From CAZNLH01 sp964573995 (GTDB taxonomy: Bacteria; Gemmatimonadota; CAZMKB01; CAZNLH01), in NCBI GenBank assembly GCA_964573995.1, contig CAZNLH010000005.1, positions 41,347-105,346 of the forward strand: a DNA stretch of 64,000 bases, given 5' to 3'. Each line of letters starts with the position of its first letter. The stretch's first letter is position 1. A program made the translations under genes and the position numbers. Under the pieces are notes generated by a model, which saw only the letters and a list, made by a program, of their open reading frames with translations, did not search any database and was not told the DNA's origin. Shown in pieces: positions 43,166 to 50,583 of the stretch.

Positions 43166-44287
43166 CTAAGGGGAAAGGAAGAACGATCGCACCCCTTCAA
43201 TGACGCGATTGACCTGGCCGTCGTCCATGTGTGGAAAGATGGGCAGGGAGAGCACCTTCTCCGAGAGGACCTCCGAGACGGGGAACCCCACACAGCGATG
43301 CGCGTACCTCTTGTATGCCGGCTGGAGGTGCAGCGGTCGTGGATAATGTACCGCGGTCGAGATCTTCAGGCGCCCGAGGTGAGACATCAACGCATCCCTC
43401 CGTTCAACCTGGATCGTGTACTGGTGGTAGATATGGCTGTTGCCCTTCGCCACCACGGGAACCTCCAAGTCTACATCCCCGAGGGCCCCGTCATAGATCT
43501 CCGCTATCTCCGCACGTCTCGTATTCCACTTCCCAATGAGGGGTAACTTCGCAAGAAGGATTGCCGCCTGGATCTCGTCGAGCCTGCTGTTCATTCCAAC
43601 CATTTCGTGACGGTACTTTTCCACTTCGCCGTGGTTTCCGAGGGCCCGCAAGCGAGGCCCGATACGCTCGTCCGACGTTACCACCATCCCGCCGTCGCCC
43701 ATGCACCCGAGGTTCTTGGTCGGGTAAAAACTGAAACAACCGACATCGCCGATAGCCCCCGCGTACCTTCCATGGCGGGACGCCCCGAATGACTGAGCAG
43801 CGTCTTCTATCACCACAACTCCGTTATCCCTGGCGGCATCGAGGATCGGCTCCATCACGGCACATTGCCCGAAGAGGTGTACGGCTATAACGGCCTTCGT
43901 GCGAGGAGTCATAGCCTCCTCTACACCGTTCGGATCGATGGTGAAGGTATAAGGGTCCACGTCGACAAAGCGCGGCGTCGCACCACACAGGACGACCGCC
44001 TCGAGCGGGGCGACAAAGGTAAAGGCGGGGAGCAAGACCTCGTCCCCCGGCCCGATGCCGCAGGCGAGCATGGCCAGTATCAGGGCGTCGGTCCCGCTGG
44101 CGCACCCGAAAACCGCCTCCATCGACAGGTAAGTCCTTATCTCCTCCTCGAACCGTCCAACCGCCCTGCCGAGTATATAACGCCCGCTGTCGAGCACCTC
44201 TGCGACCGCCATGTCAATCTCTCCCTTCAGTTCGAGATACTGGGCGCGAGGATCGCTAACGGGGATGATATCCGGGTCGTTTTCCAC
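43166..44287 (-). CDS. DegT/DnrJ/EryC1/StrS-family PLP sugar aminotransferase
   Basis: 373 residues. GCASGTDALILAM binds the cofactor phosphate, EDAAQSFGA is the conserved acid-glutamine region, and the Schiff-base lysine is in SFYPTKNLGCMGDGG. NSRLDEIQAAIL is the usual signature after it. It adds an amino group to a keto sugar nucleotide, making an amino or N-acylamino deoxy sugar for the surface polysaccharide. The exact sugar cannot be decided. The matching dehydratase could be the dTDP-glucose enzyme encoded later in the window. Confidence 0.9.
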   Translation of the reverse strand: MENDPDIIPVSDPRAQYLELKGEIDMAVAEVLDSGRYILGRAVGRFEEEIRTYLSMEAVFGCASGTDALILAMLACGIGPGDEVLLPAFTFVAPLEAVVLCGATPRFVDVDPYTFTIDPNGVEEAMTPRTKAVIAVHLFGQCAVMEPILDAARDNGVVVIEDAAQSFGASRHGRYAGAIGDVGCFSFYPTKNLGCMGDGGMVVTSDERIGPRLRALGNHGEVEKYRHEMVGMNSRLDEIQAAILLAKLPLIGKWNTRRAEIAEIYDGALGDVDLEVPVVAKGNSHIYHQYTIQVERRDALMSHLGRLKISTAVHYPRPLHLQPAYKRYAHRCVGFPVSEVLSEKVLSLPIFPHMDDGQVNRVIEGVRSFFLSP

Positions 44288-44340
44288 GAATACTCCTGGT
44301 TTCCCTCCAACTTCCTGCTTCCTGGAATCCCTGGATGTGC

Positions 44341-46056
44341 CTATAACGAACCCCTGAGGTCCATGAAATACCCCAGGGACATCTCGAGCTCCGGAATCGA
44401 GTCGCTATCTCCGGGCCGGTTATTCAGGTTGCTGACGCGAGTGTAGGTGAAATGCCCGCGCAGAACGATGTTACTGCTGATGAACCACCCCGCTCTCAAT
44501 TCGACCGCCCTCCTCCTCTCTATGACACCCAGCGGGAAGGGGTCCCCCCTGTGCCCCTCCGCCGAGACACCGGGCTCAAGACGGTTCTCGCCCCGCCTCC
44601 TGACCAGATACTCGACACCGATATCGAGACCCGGAGTTGCCGGAAACGACAGGCCGAATCTCCACCGGTCCGTGTCCGGACCCAGCGGATGCCCGATGGG
44701 TGCGTCGTAATGACTGTAATATGTCGCAGTCCCACGGTGTAGGTAGACAAAGGAACCTATCCTCGTATAACCCACGTTGAAGGTGGAGCCCGCCGGCAGA
44801 GGATAGCCTGACCAGTCCACCCCCACGTCCAGGGCGACCTGGTTGGGGAATCTCCGGTTCGTTTCGGACTGGATGAGGTATACATCGTCTACCAGGAACC
44901 CGCCCCTAACAAACAGCCCCGAGAGCGGATAGAGTGCCCAATCGATCGAGGCGTACACATCCGTGTCCACCTGTTGCGAACCCTCTTCGTGCTGGATGAG
45001 TTGATAGGTGATCAGAGGATTAAGATAGGCGAAATCCACTCCCCGTCCCGATCCCGTAACAACGGCGGTCTCACTGAATCCCAACTGCAGCCACCGCTTA
45101 GCCCTCCAGTCGATTCTATGTCCATAGAGGAACCGGTCGATCCAGTCTCCATCGTACGCCATCCTGTCAAGGAATGCGAGAAATCCCGACGCCCTGAAGG
45201 ACGAAAGGTCCAGCTTGTATTCGAAGAGATCGAAAGGAGGCGAGATGCCGGATATCGTCAAAGCGTCGGAAGGGGCGCCCCCCCAGACGAGATTAGACCT
45301 TCCGAACAGGAAGGAAACGGGGCCAACTCCCCCCCTCAGATAGGCCTCCGGGAATCTCAAGTATTTCGCCCGGTCGACCCTGCTCCTCAACGGGAAGGAG
45401 GGCTCGTTGACCGGGTCGGAGTCAGCCTGGAACCTGTCTACGATCACGAACCTGTCGCGGTACTGAAGCGTCCCTCCAGCCTCTCCCATGGCGGCCGCCT
45501 CCGGGTCTACAGCCCCGCCAAACCTGATCGATTCATAAGAGGGGTCGAGTTCCGCCTTGTCCTCCCTGAAGTCGCCACGGGGCTTGGCGCGAAGGCGTAC
45601 GTGCCAGCATACGTCATCTCCTCCCCTGACGGGTCCCTTTCGTAGACGCGTGATTTCCCCCGCGAACTCCTCCCGGATTCGATCCAGCCACCCAACCTCT
45701 ATCGGATCCAATTTCCCACTCTCCTCCTCCTCCGTTAGGTACATGACGTAACGAGCGACCTCGCCCCGCGTGTAGGGCCTGTCGGTGAAATAGAGTCCGC
45801 CGGGGTGGCCACGCCTCTGAAGTTGATCAATCAGGGGATAGGCCCAATGTCCTAAGGGGAGTTCTTCCAAGGTGGAGGCATTAAGGAGGCCGGACCTGGC
45901 CAAGGGGGCGATTAGAAAGAGGAACGCCGACAGGACGAGCACGGGGCGATAGAGGAGCAAGAGCACCGGCATATCGGCCCATGGCCTGAGCATCCCCCGT
46001 CTCGGGAATAGCGAGGGGGACTCATTCAATCCGCCCGCCCTTGATGCGAAAACCAC
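44341..46056 (-). CDS. Wzi-like capsule assembly outer-membrane protein
   Basis: Up to 571 residues. An N-terminal signal segment (LLLYRPVLVLSAFLFLIAPLA) is followed by an SLH-like stretch (LGHWAYPLIDQLQRRGHPGG, YTRGEVARYVMYL) and then many beta-strand hairpins with aromatic girdle residues and a terminal strand ending in LGYFMDLRGSL, as in the Wzi/capsule assembly family. It may bind the exported polysaccharide at the cell surface. Start is uncertain: GTG at 46056 gives the long form; ATG at 45993 begins just before the signal segment. It follows wecA by 36 bases. Confidence 0.78.
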   Translation of the reverse strand: MVFASRAGGLNESPSLFPRRGMLRPWADMPVLLLLYRPVLVLSAFLFLIAPLARSGLLNASTLEELPLGHWAYPLIDQLQRRGHPGGLYFTDRPYTRGEVARYVMYLTEEEESGKLDPIEVGWLDRIREEFAGEITRLRKGPVRGGDDVCWHVRLRAKPRGDFREDKAELDPSYESIRFGGAVDPEAAAMGEAGGTLQYRDRFVIVDRFQADSDPVNEPSFPLRSRVDRAKYLRFPEAYLRGGVGPVSFLFGRSNLVWGGAPSDALTISGISPPFDLFEYKLDLSSFRASGFLAFLDRMAYDGDWIDRFLYGHRIDWRAKRWLQLGFSETAVVTGSGRGVDFAYLNPLITYQLIQHEEGSQQVDTDVYASIDWALYPLSGLFVRGGFLVDDVYLIQSETNRRFPNQVALDVGVDWSGYPLPAGSTFNVGYTRIGSFVYLHRGTATYYSHYDAPIGHPLGPDTDRWRFGLSFPATPGLDIGVEYLVRRRGENRLEPGVSAEGHRGDPFPLGVIERRRAVELRAGWFISSNIVLRGHFTYTRVSNLNNRPGDSDSIPELEMSLGYFMDLRGSL

Positions 46057-46092
46057 CCTCGAGAACCTCTATCCATCCCTGCACCCCGCTGC

Positions 46093-47169
46093 CTATCGTA
46101 CCTCTTCAGGAGACATCTTCTTCTTACCGTTTCTGAAGGGAAGGGTCAACTGGGTGATCCCTAACAGGATTACGGCGATCACGAAACTCAGCAGGATCAG
46201 GCGAAGTCTTATATCGACTACCGAGACCAGGAACGCCGCGACCCCGAAGAAGGCGCTCACCAGGTAGAGCAACATGACCGCCTTCCGTTGACTGAGTCCA
46301 AGGTACAACAACCGGTGATGGATATGCTCCTTATCGGCGTGAAATGGGGAAACCCCTTTCACCAGGCGCCTGATGATTGCCAGGAGCGTATCCATGATCG
46401 GCACTCCCATGGCGATGATCGGGATGAGGATCTTGACGGCGGAAGAGGGATGATCGATTCCGTCAATGGCAAAACATGCCAGCAGGAACCCTATCAAGAG
46501 GCTCCCGCTGTCTCCCATGAATATCTTTGCAGGATTGAAATTATAGATCAGGAAACCTGCAATCACCGCTGCAAGGATGGCCGTCGCGAAGACTACCTGG
46601 ACGTCTCCGAACATGAGGGCTATCAGGAAGAAAGTGAATGCCACTCCAAGGCTTATTCCAGCCGCCAGGCCGTCCAGTCCGTCGATCAGGTTGATGGCAT
46701 TGGATATTCCAGCGATCCACAGGATTGTCAATGGAATGCTCCATATGCCCAGGTCTATCGTCCCACCGAATAGGGTCCTGATGGAGGATATCTGGTAGCC
46801 GAATGAAATAGCGATGATCGCCGCGATCGCCTGGACCGTCAACTTCTGGTAACAGTTCACTCCCTTGACATCATCGTAGATCCCGAGAGCCAGAATGAAC
46901 GTCGCACCGAGCATCAGGCCCATTAGGTGATGATAGATGACGTCCAGAGTGCCGTAATAGAAATACAATGCCGCGAGCAACGTGATCATGAAACTGAAAA
47001 AGATGGCGATGCCACCCAATTTCGGCACGATCCGATGGTGGATCGTACGATGGTTCGGGAGTGCACAGACGTGGAGCATGACGGCCGCTCGCTTGACCAG
47101 CGGCGTCAGGATGATAGACAGCAAGAAGGCCGTTATGAATGATAAGAATACGACCTGCATGATCTGCAT
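46093..47169 (-). CDS. wecA: Undecaprenyl-phosphate sugar-1-phosphate transferase (WecA/MraY family)
   Basis: 358 residues with about eleven membrane segments. ALPNHRTIHHRIVPKLGGIAIF, IYDDVKGVN with acidic residues, INLIDGLDGLAAGIS and the cytoplasmic DKEHIHHRLLYLGLSQRK loop are the WecA/MraY signatures. It starts the lipid-linked repeat unit by transferring a GlcNAc- or similar sugar-1-phosphate to undecaprenyl phosphate, so it is the likely initiator for the glycosyltransferases of this window. A 390-base leader runs from the proposed promoter at 47565-47592. Confidence 0.92.
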   Translation of the reverse strand: MQIMQVVFLSFITAFLLSIILTPLVKRAAVMLHVCALPNHRTIHHRIVPKLGGIAIFFSFMITLLAALYFYYGTLDVIYHHLMGLMLGATFILALGIYDDVKGVNCYQKLTVQAIAAIIAISFGYQISSIRTLFGGTIDLGIWSIPLTILWIAGISNAINLIDGLDGLAAGISLGVAFTFFLIALMFGDVQVVFATAILAAVIAGFLIYNFNPAKIFMGDSGSLLIGFLLACFAIDGIDHPSSAVKILIPIIAMGVPIMDTLLAIIRRLVKGVSPFHADKEHIHHRLLYLGLSQRKAVMLLYLVSAFFGVAAFLVSVVDIRLRLILLSFVIAVILLGITQLTLPFRNGKKKMSPEEVR

Positions 47170-47557
47170 GTTTTCAATTCTCCAGGGCTATTTCAATGAA
47201 TGACCTATGGGAAAATGAATCGCGCTTTCTGCTCAACCGCATTTTTTGGGCCCCCTACTCTGCCCCTCATCAGCATATCTTCCTTCCAGGATACCCTGCC
47301 CATGAGCCCATCCCTCTTTTAAGCAACTCACATGCTTACCGATACCGGGCTGTCTGAATTGGACTCATTCGAGGGGGCCGCTATCGAGATTCATCACCTT
47401 CCACGGGGTCTCGAGCAGGCGGTACGCCACCGGAGTGTCAGTCACTCAATGAGGGCTCTCAACGGGTACTTTGCAATGAACGATCAACAAGTTATCAGCA
47501 CCCGAGTCGCAGAACAGCCCTCCCCCGGGAAGTGCGCAAGGATAATATGCGTTAGGT
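47170..47557 (-). promoter_or_regulatory. Long structured leader of the wecA transcript
   Basis: About 390 bases without a convincing gene between the promoter at 47565-47592 and wecA. The minus-strand RNA can form two adjacent short hairpins: GAGTG-ACTGA-CACTC, then GGTGG-CGTA-CCGCC around 47417-47455. A long-range GGGCT/AGCCC pairing is also possible. Long leaders are common in polysaccharide operons, but the ops/JUMPstart GGCGGTAG is not present in the sense orientation; a near match (GGCGGTAC) is on the other strand. Confidence 0.35.
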
Positions 47558-47564
47558 GTAATAA

Positions 47565-47592
47565 TCTATATTTGCTTATGAATCAAAGTCAA
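47565..47592 (-). promoter_or_regulatory. Promoter for wecA
   Basis: Minus-strand TTGACT (47587-47592), 16-base spacer, TATAGA (47565-47570), in an AT-rich pocket. It lies downstream of the intrinsic terminator at 47784-47834, so wecA can be transcribed independently of the upstream structured unit. Confidence 0.55.
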
Positions 47593-47783
47593 GGCTTTAA
47601 GAAATCCCCCGATCCCCGGGGCAACACCACCTCTTCAAGTTCTACACTTCCCTCAGTCCATCAACATGACAATCCGGGTTGGACGGTTGAAACCCCGGCT
47701 ACCTATCCATCGCTTTCATCCCCGAACCTTGCCGCGCGCATCCAAGAACCACACTTCCAGCAAGCCCCGGCTTGCGGCGATTG

Positions 47784-47834
47784 AAAAAAAAACGCCCCTT
47801 TATACCCTCCGTTTCCGGGGATGGTTTCAGGACG
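47784..47834 (-). terminator. Intrinsic terminator with nine-uridine tract
   Basis: On the minus strand, CGTCC (47830-47834) pairs with GGGCG (47793-47797), which is immediately followed by nine T residues (A-run at 47784-47792). Inside is a second stem AUCCCCG-GAAA-CGGAGGGUAU with a GNRA loop and one bulged A. This is the clearest Rho-independent terminator in the window. Confidence 0.75.
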
Positions 47835-47895
47835 ATCCGATAAAATAACAGGACAGCCATCTATCAAGTTGCTTTCTCGAGGAGAGGAAACTCAT
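47827..47895 (-). CDS. Possible 22-codon leader peptide inside the structured unit
   Basis: ATG at 47893-47895 follows GGAGGAG, and the frame (MSFLSSRKQLDRWLSCYFIG plus two serines) stops within the 5' side of the terminator. Both competing apical hairpins would cover its ribosome site or start codon. Position and stop placement recall attenuator peptides, but there is no run of one amino acid codon. It may be chance. Confidence 0.25.
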   Translation of the reverse strand: MSFLSSRKQLDRWLSCYFIGSS

Positions 47896-48004
47896 CTCCT
47901 CCAAATGAGATGGTCAGGTTATACTTTGATTCCAAGGACGCAATCAGATGATAGCCTGTAACAACCCTTCGATTTACTGCCCTCCCGATTTAGTGATTGT
48001 GTCA

Positions 48005-48033
48005 AAAATATAATCTTCCTTGATCATTGTCAA
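48005..48033 (-). promoter_or_regulatory. Promoter of the structured unit
   Basis: Minus-strand TTGACA (48028-48033), 17-base spacer, TATTTT (48005-48010); an alternative TATATT at 48007-48012 has a 15-base spacer. It lies 75 bases after the rmd stop and fires towards the candidate RNA. Confidence 0.6.
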
Positions 48034-48107
48034 TAGTTTTCTTGAGCCGTAGTCCTCACCGTTTCCCCCTCGCGGGAAGGTGATTTGTTTTCAGGCAACA
48101 CTCCTCC

Positions 48108-49073
48108 TCACCACACCCCCTGCCTCTGTCTGCCTCGCCAGTGGTTGAGAAGGCGCTGAAGGGTTTCCTTCATCTCTATGGTGGGTTTCCAGCCCGTGAG
48201 TTCCTTGAACTTGGTCGAATCGCCGATGAGGATCGGTATATCGGAAGGCCTGAATAGGGCGGGATCCTCTTCCACCTTGATCTCCTTGAATGAGAGAGAG
48301 AGCATCATCTCGAGGAGTTCCCCGAGGCTGTATCCAGTGCCCGAGGCGACATTGTAGACCTCTCCCGCCTCTCCCTGATCCATCAGGATGGTGTATGCAC
48401 GAACGACATCCTCTACGTCGAGATAGTCCCGGATCACCTCGAGGTTGCCGACTCCCATTGGCTTCGAGAAATCTATCGCCTCTATGGAACTTATCTGTCG
48501 GGCGAAGTTTGAGAGGGCAAAGATCGAGTTCTGGCCGGGTCCCGTGTGCGGAAAAGAACGGACACGGACTATGTCGAGGCCGTGAGAGCAAGAGTACTGG
48601 ATCCCCAGGAGGTCCTGGGCCGCCTTGCTCGCGGAGTATGGGTTCACCGGATGGAAGGGAGTCGTCTCCTTGATCGGGATCTGATCCTCGCCGACCTTGC
48701 CGTACGCGTCGGAGGAAGAGACGAGTATGACCCTGGCATCTGGTACGACCCGGGCCACGGTCTCCAGGAGATTGACTGTCCCCAGGACGTTGATCTCGAA
48801 CGTCAGGCGCGGATTCTTGTAGGAGTATGCACCCGAACTCTGGGCGGCGAGGTGCAAGATCGCATCCGGCAACACATCCTTGAGGATTTTCCTCACGGCG
48901 CCTTGATCGCGGATATCCGCCTGAAATAGTTTGAGCGAAGAAAAGCGCTTCTGAAGCGGGGAGATCTCGTTTTCGTTCCATACCGTCCCCGATACCTCGT
49001 AGTTCTGGGAGAGGAGGTGATTTGCAAGGTGCCTCCCCACAAAACCTTCTATCCCCGTCACGAAAACCTTCAA
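48108..49073 (-). CDS. rmd: GDP-6-deoxy-D-mannose reductase-like short-chain dehydrogenase
   Basis: 321 residues. Rossmann start VFVTGIEGFVGRHLANHL, the catalytic serine in VLVSSSDAYGK and the YSASKAAQD tyrosine-lysine pair are intact. VRVRSFPHTGPGQ and the DYLDVEDVVRAY segment match reductases that act on GDP-4-keto-6-deoxymannose, the Gmd product. With gmd (59478) and manC (52393) this gives a route to GDP-D-rhamnose. A GDP-6-deoxytalose or NDP-sugar epimerase role cannot be excluded. It has its own strong promoter. Confidence 0.78.
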   Translation of the reverse strand: MKVFVTGIEGFVGRHLANHLLSQNYEVSGTVWNENEISPLQKRFSSLKLFQADIRDQGAVRKILKDVLPDAILHLAAQSSGAYSYKNPRLTFEINVLGTVNLLETVARVVPDARVILVSSSDAYGKVGEDQIPIKETTPFHPVNPYSASKAAQDLLGIQYSCSHGLDIVRVRSFPHTGPGQNSIFALSNFARQISSIEAIDFSKPMGVGNLEVIRDYLDVEDVVRAYTILMDQGEAGEVYNVASGTGYSLGELLEMMLSLSFKEIKVEEDPALFRPSDIPILIGDSTKFKELTGWKPTIEMKETLQRLLNHWRGRQRQGVW

Positions 49074-49144
49074 GAGACGCCTCCCACAGTGAATCCCCGA
49101 TTGAACCGGCTAAATCTCACGCAAGTAAAAGATATACGATTTAG

Positions 49145-49173
49145 ATAATATATCCTCCCTAAGCCGGTGTCAA
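49145..49173 (-). promoter_or_regulatory. Strong sigma-70 promoter for rmd
   Basis: Minus-strand TTGACA (49168-49173), exactly 17 bases, TATTAT (49145-49150). The start point near 49138 leaves a 65-base leader. Confidence 0.72.
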
Positions 49174-49252
49174 TAACGCGTACAGTCGCCCATTCTTCCC
49201 GTGTCGGCGCGATGATTATTCCAATGGAGGGGAAGTATAGGGCCGGGGTCCC

Positions 49253-49915
49253 TTAAAACACAAAGAAGTCCGTGAGTTCCCACGTGTCTCCCCCTTCAAC
49301 AACACGCTTCACCATACCCACCCCAGGGGCATACCACTCCGTCATCTGGATGGTTTCCTCCTCCACTGACCCCGTCGGCGAAACAACGCGCGTGTCGATA
49401 TCGAGACTGACTCGGTAAGACTCCCTGAACTCGTCCACGGGCGTAAAGACCGTCTCCAGGGCCTCCACGATACCGACGAAGTTCGACTCGATGGAATATG
49501 TCACCCCTTGTTGAACAACCTGGTTTGTATAATGATCCTCCCATCGATTGCCGAGGACCAGAGGCCTCTCTATCCTGGGCCTCCAGCGTTCTTCAAGCGG
49601 TAGGTCCCGGCCGAAGGCAAAGACTGTATTGGAAACAAATTCGTCAAGACCCTGATCATCGATAGCGTAGTAGAAGTCCCCCTCGGTGCTCTCTATCAGA
49701 GATGCCTCCCTACCCTGCCACTCCTCCCGGGCCCTGACCGTCCATTCAACTGTCAAGGTGTCATTGCCGGTAACGCGGTAGACCCAATTCGAGTTGATCT
49801 TGTTATATGGAAGATAGTCTTCGCTGAGACGGGTGAAAAGGGAATCCGACCTGCACGAGAGGAGGAACGATATGATCGTTAGCAGGAAAATTGCGCCGTT
49901 TTTGCGTGATATAAT
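49253..49915 (-). CDS. Lipoprotein of unknown function (apparent AUU start)
   Basis: 220 residues if read from ATT 49913-49915. The N-terminus (SRKNGAIFLLTIISFLLSC) is a textbook lipoprotein signal with lipobox LLSC at Cys21. No ATG, GTG or TTG exists in frame between the upstream stop and TTG 49756, 53-54 codons in, which would discard the signal peptide. AAGGAAGG (49919-49926) precedes the ATT; an ATA at 49910-49912 is the other option. The mature part is rich in beta strands and aromatic residues; no family recognised. It ends the manC-SPOR-sugar transferase-barrel run. Confidence 0.7.
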   Translation of the reverse strand: MISRKNGAIFLLTIISFLLSCRSDSLFTRLSEDYLPYNKINSNWVYRVTGNDTLTVEWTVRAREEWQGREASLIESTEGDFYYAIDDQGLDEFVSNTVFAFGRDLPLEERWRPRIERPLVLGNRWEDHYTNQVVQQGVTYSIESNFVGIVEALETVFTPVDEFRESYRVSLDIDTRVVSPTGSVEEETIQMTEWYAPGVGMVKRVVEGGDTWELTDFFVF

Positions 49916-50017
49916 ATTCCTTCCTTTCTTCCAGGTCTCTCAGGCCTGGATATTAAAAGAAGCAATCACTGCGTATGCTTTACACAGGGGCAGGATGTGG
50001 AGCGCCGAGTAAGATCT

Positions 50018-50560
50018 TTAATGCAAAGGGAAGACAAATCCTCCTCCAAAGTAAAACCCCTGTCCATCGGCAAGGGCCCTGCTCCACAACCCCATTGCAC
50101 GAAAGTAAAACTCCTCGGATATGGGGAGGAGGATGCCTCCACCTAAGCCGGTCAATAGATCCCATTCTTCCTCTTTCCCCTCACCCAAGCCGAGAGACGC
50201 CTTGAGTACTCCACCCCTAACCGCTAAAAAAATGTCCGCTGGCGAGGATGCAAGCGGCGGATAATAGGTGAACTGGGCCTCCATAGCAAGCCAGTCGAAG
50301 ACCCCCCTGTCATCCAAGCTGATCTCCGCCTTCGAGATCCTGCCTCCTATTTCAATCCGATTCCGAAACGGGAGATCGATGCCACCCCCCAGTGCAACCC
50401 CAGGACTGAAACCCTCCGACCAACCTCCCACGGGAATAAAGCCCCCCCCGTCAATTCCCACACTGGCCGCACCCCCGCCTTCGGGCCGTACGGGGATACC
50501 TGCCCGTGCCGGTGGCACGGCCATGATCAGGAGACCTACAGCAAGAATAACAAGCCTCAT
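50018..50560 (-). CDS. Small outer-membrane beta-barrel protein
   Basis: About 180 residues from ATG 50560 (GAGAGGGGG three bases upstream). Signal peptide MRLVILAVGLLIMAVPPARA, then glycine-rich alternating strands (PGVALGGGIDLPF, RIEIGGRISKAEIS, AMEAQFTYYPPL) and a C-terminal strand ending GFYFGGGFVFPLH with the terminal aromatic expected by the BAM machinery region. The fold resembles an eight-stranded OmpX/OmpW-like barrel. Function unknown. It is 24 bases from the preceding gene. Confidence 0.65.
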   Translation of the reverse strand: MRLVILAVGLLIMAVPPARAGIPVRPEGGGAASVGIDGGGFIPVGGWSEGFSPGVALGGGIDLPFRNRIEIGGRISKAEISLDDRGVFDWLAMEAQFTYYPPLASSPADIFLAVRGGVLKASLGLGEGKEEEWDLLTGLGGGILLPISEEFYFRAMGLWSRALADGQGFYFGGGFVFPLH

Positions 50561-50583
50561 CGGCCCCCTCTCATCTACACGAC

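Larger units (their letters stand above)
47784..47998 (-). ncRNA. Candidate structured RNA (or attenuator leader), about 215 nt
   Basis: A promoter (48005-48033) and an intrinsic terminator (47784-47834) bracket about 215 bases with little coding potential. Long-range stems ACAGG/CCTGT (47955-47959 with 47848-47852), CTATC/GATAG (47950-47954 with 47861-47865) and TTGC/GCAA (47940-47943 with 47869-47872) would give a rod-like fold. Near the apex, two exclusive hairpins compete: CATCTC/GAGATG (47907-47912 with 47893-47898) and GAGGAGA/TCTCCTC (47895-47901 with 47879-47885). It matches no RNA family I recognise; 6S-like RNA is one possibility, leader attenuation another. Confidence 0.45.

Noticed and set aside
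47417..47440. Near match to the ops/JUMPstart element (GGCGGTAC against GGCGGTAG)
   Set aside because: It is on the plus strand, antisense to wecA transcription, and has the last base wrong.
47332..47784. A 150-codon plus-strand frame in the rmd-wecA intergenic region
   Set aside because: No Shine-Dalgarno, serine/proline low complexity, and it runs through the wecA promoter and leader on the opposite strand.
47784..47998. Direct naming of the structured unit as 6S RNA
   Set aside because: The rod-like pairing and length are compatible, but I could not match the conserved central bubble features, so only a generic candidate RNA is claimed.
48091..48981. A 296-codon minus-strand frame overlapping rmd
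   Set aside because: Same strand but another frame; arginine/proline/serine-rich without motifs, while the rmd frame carries the Rossmann and catalytic signatures.
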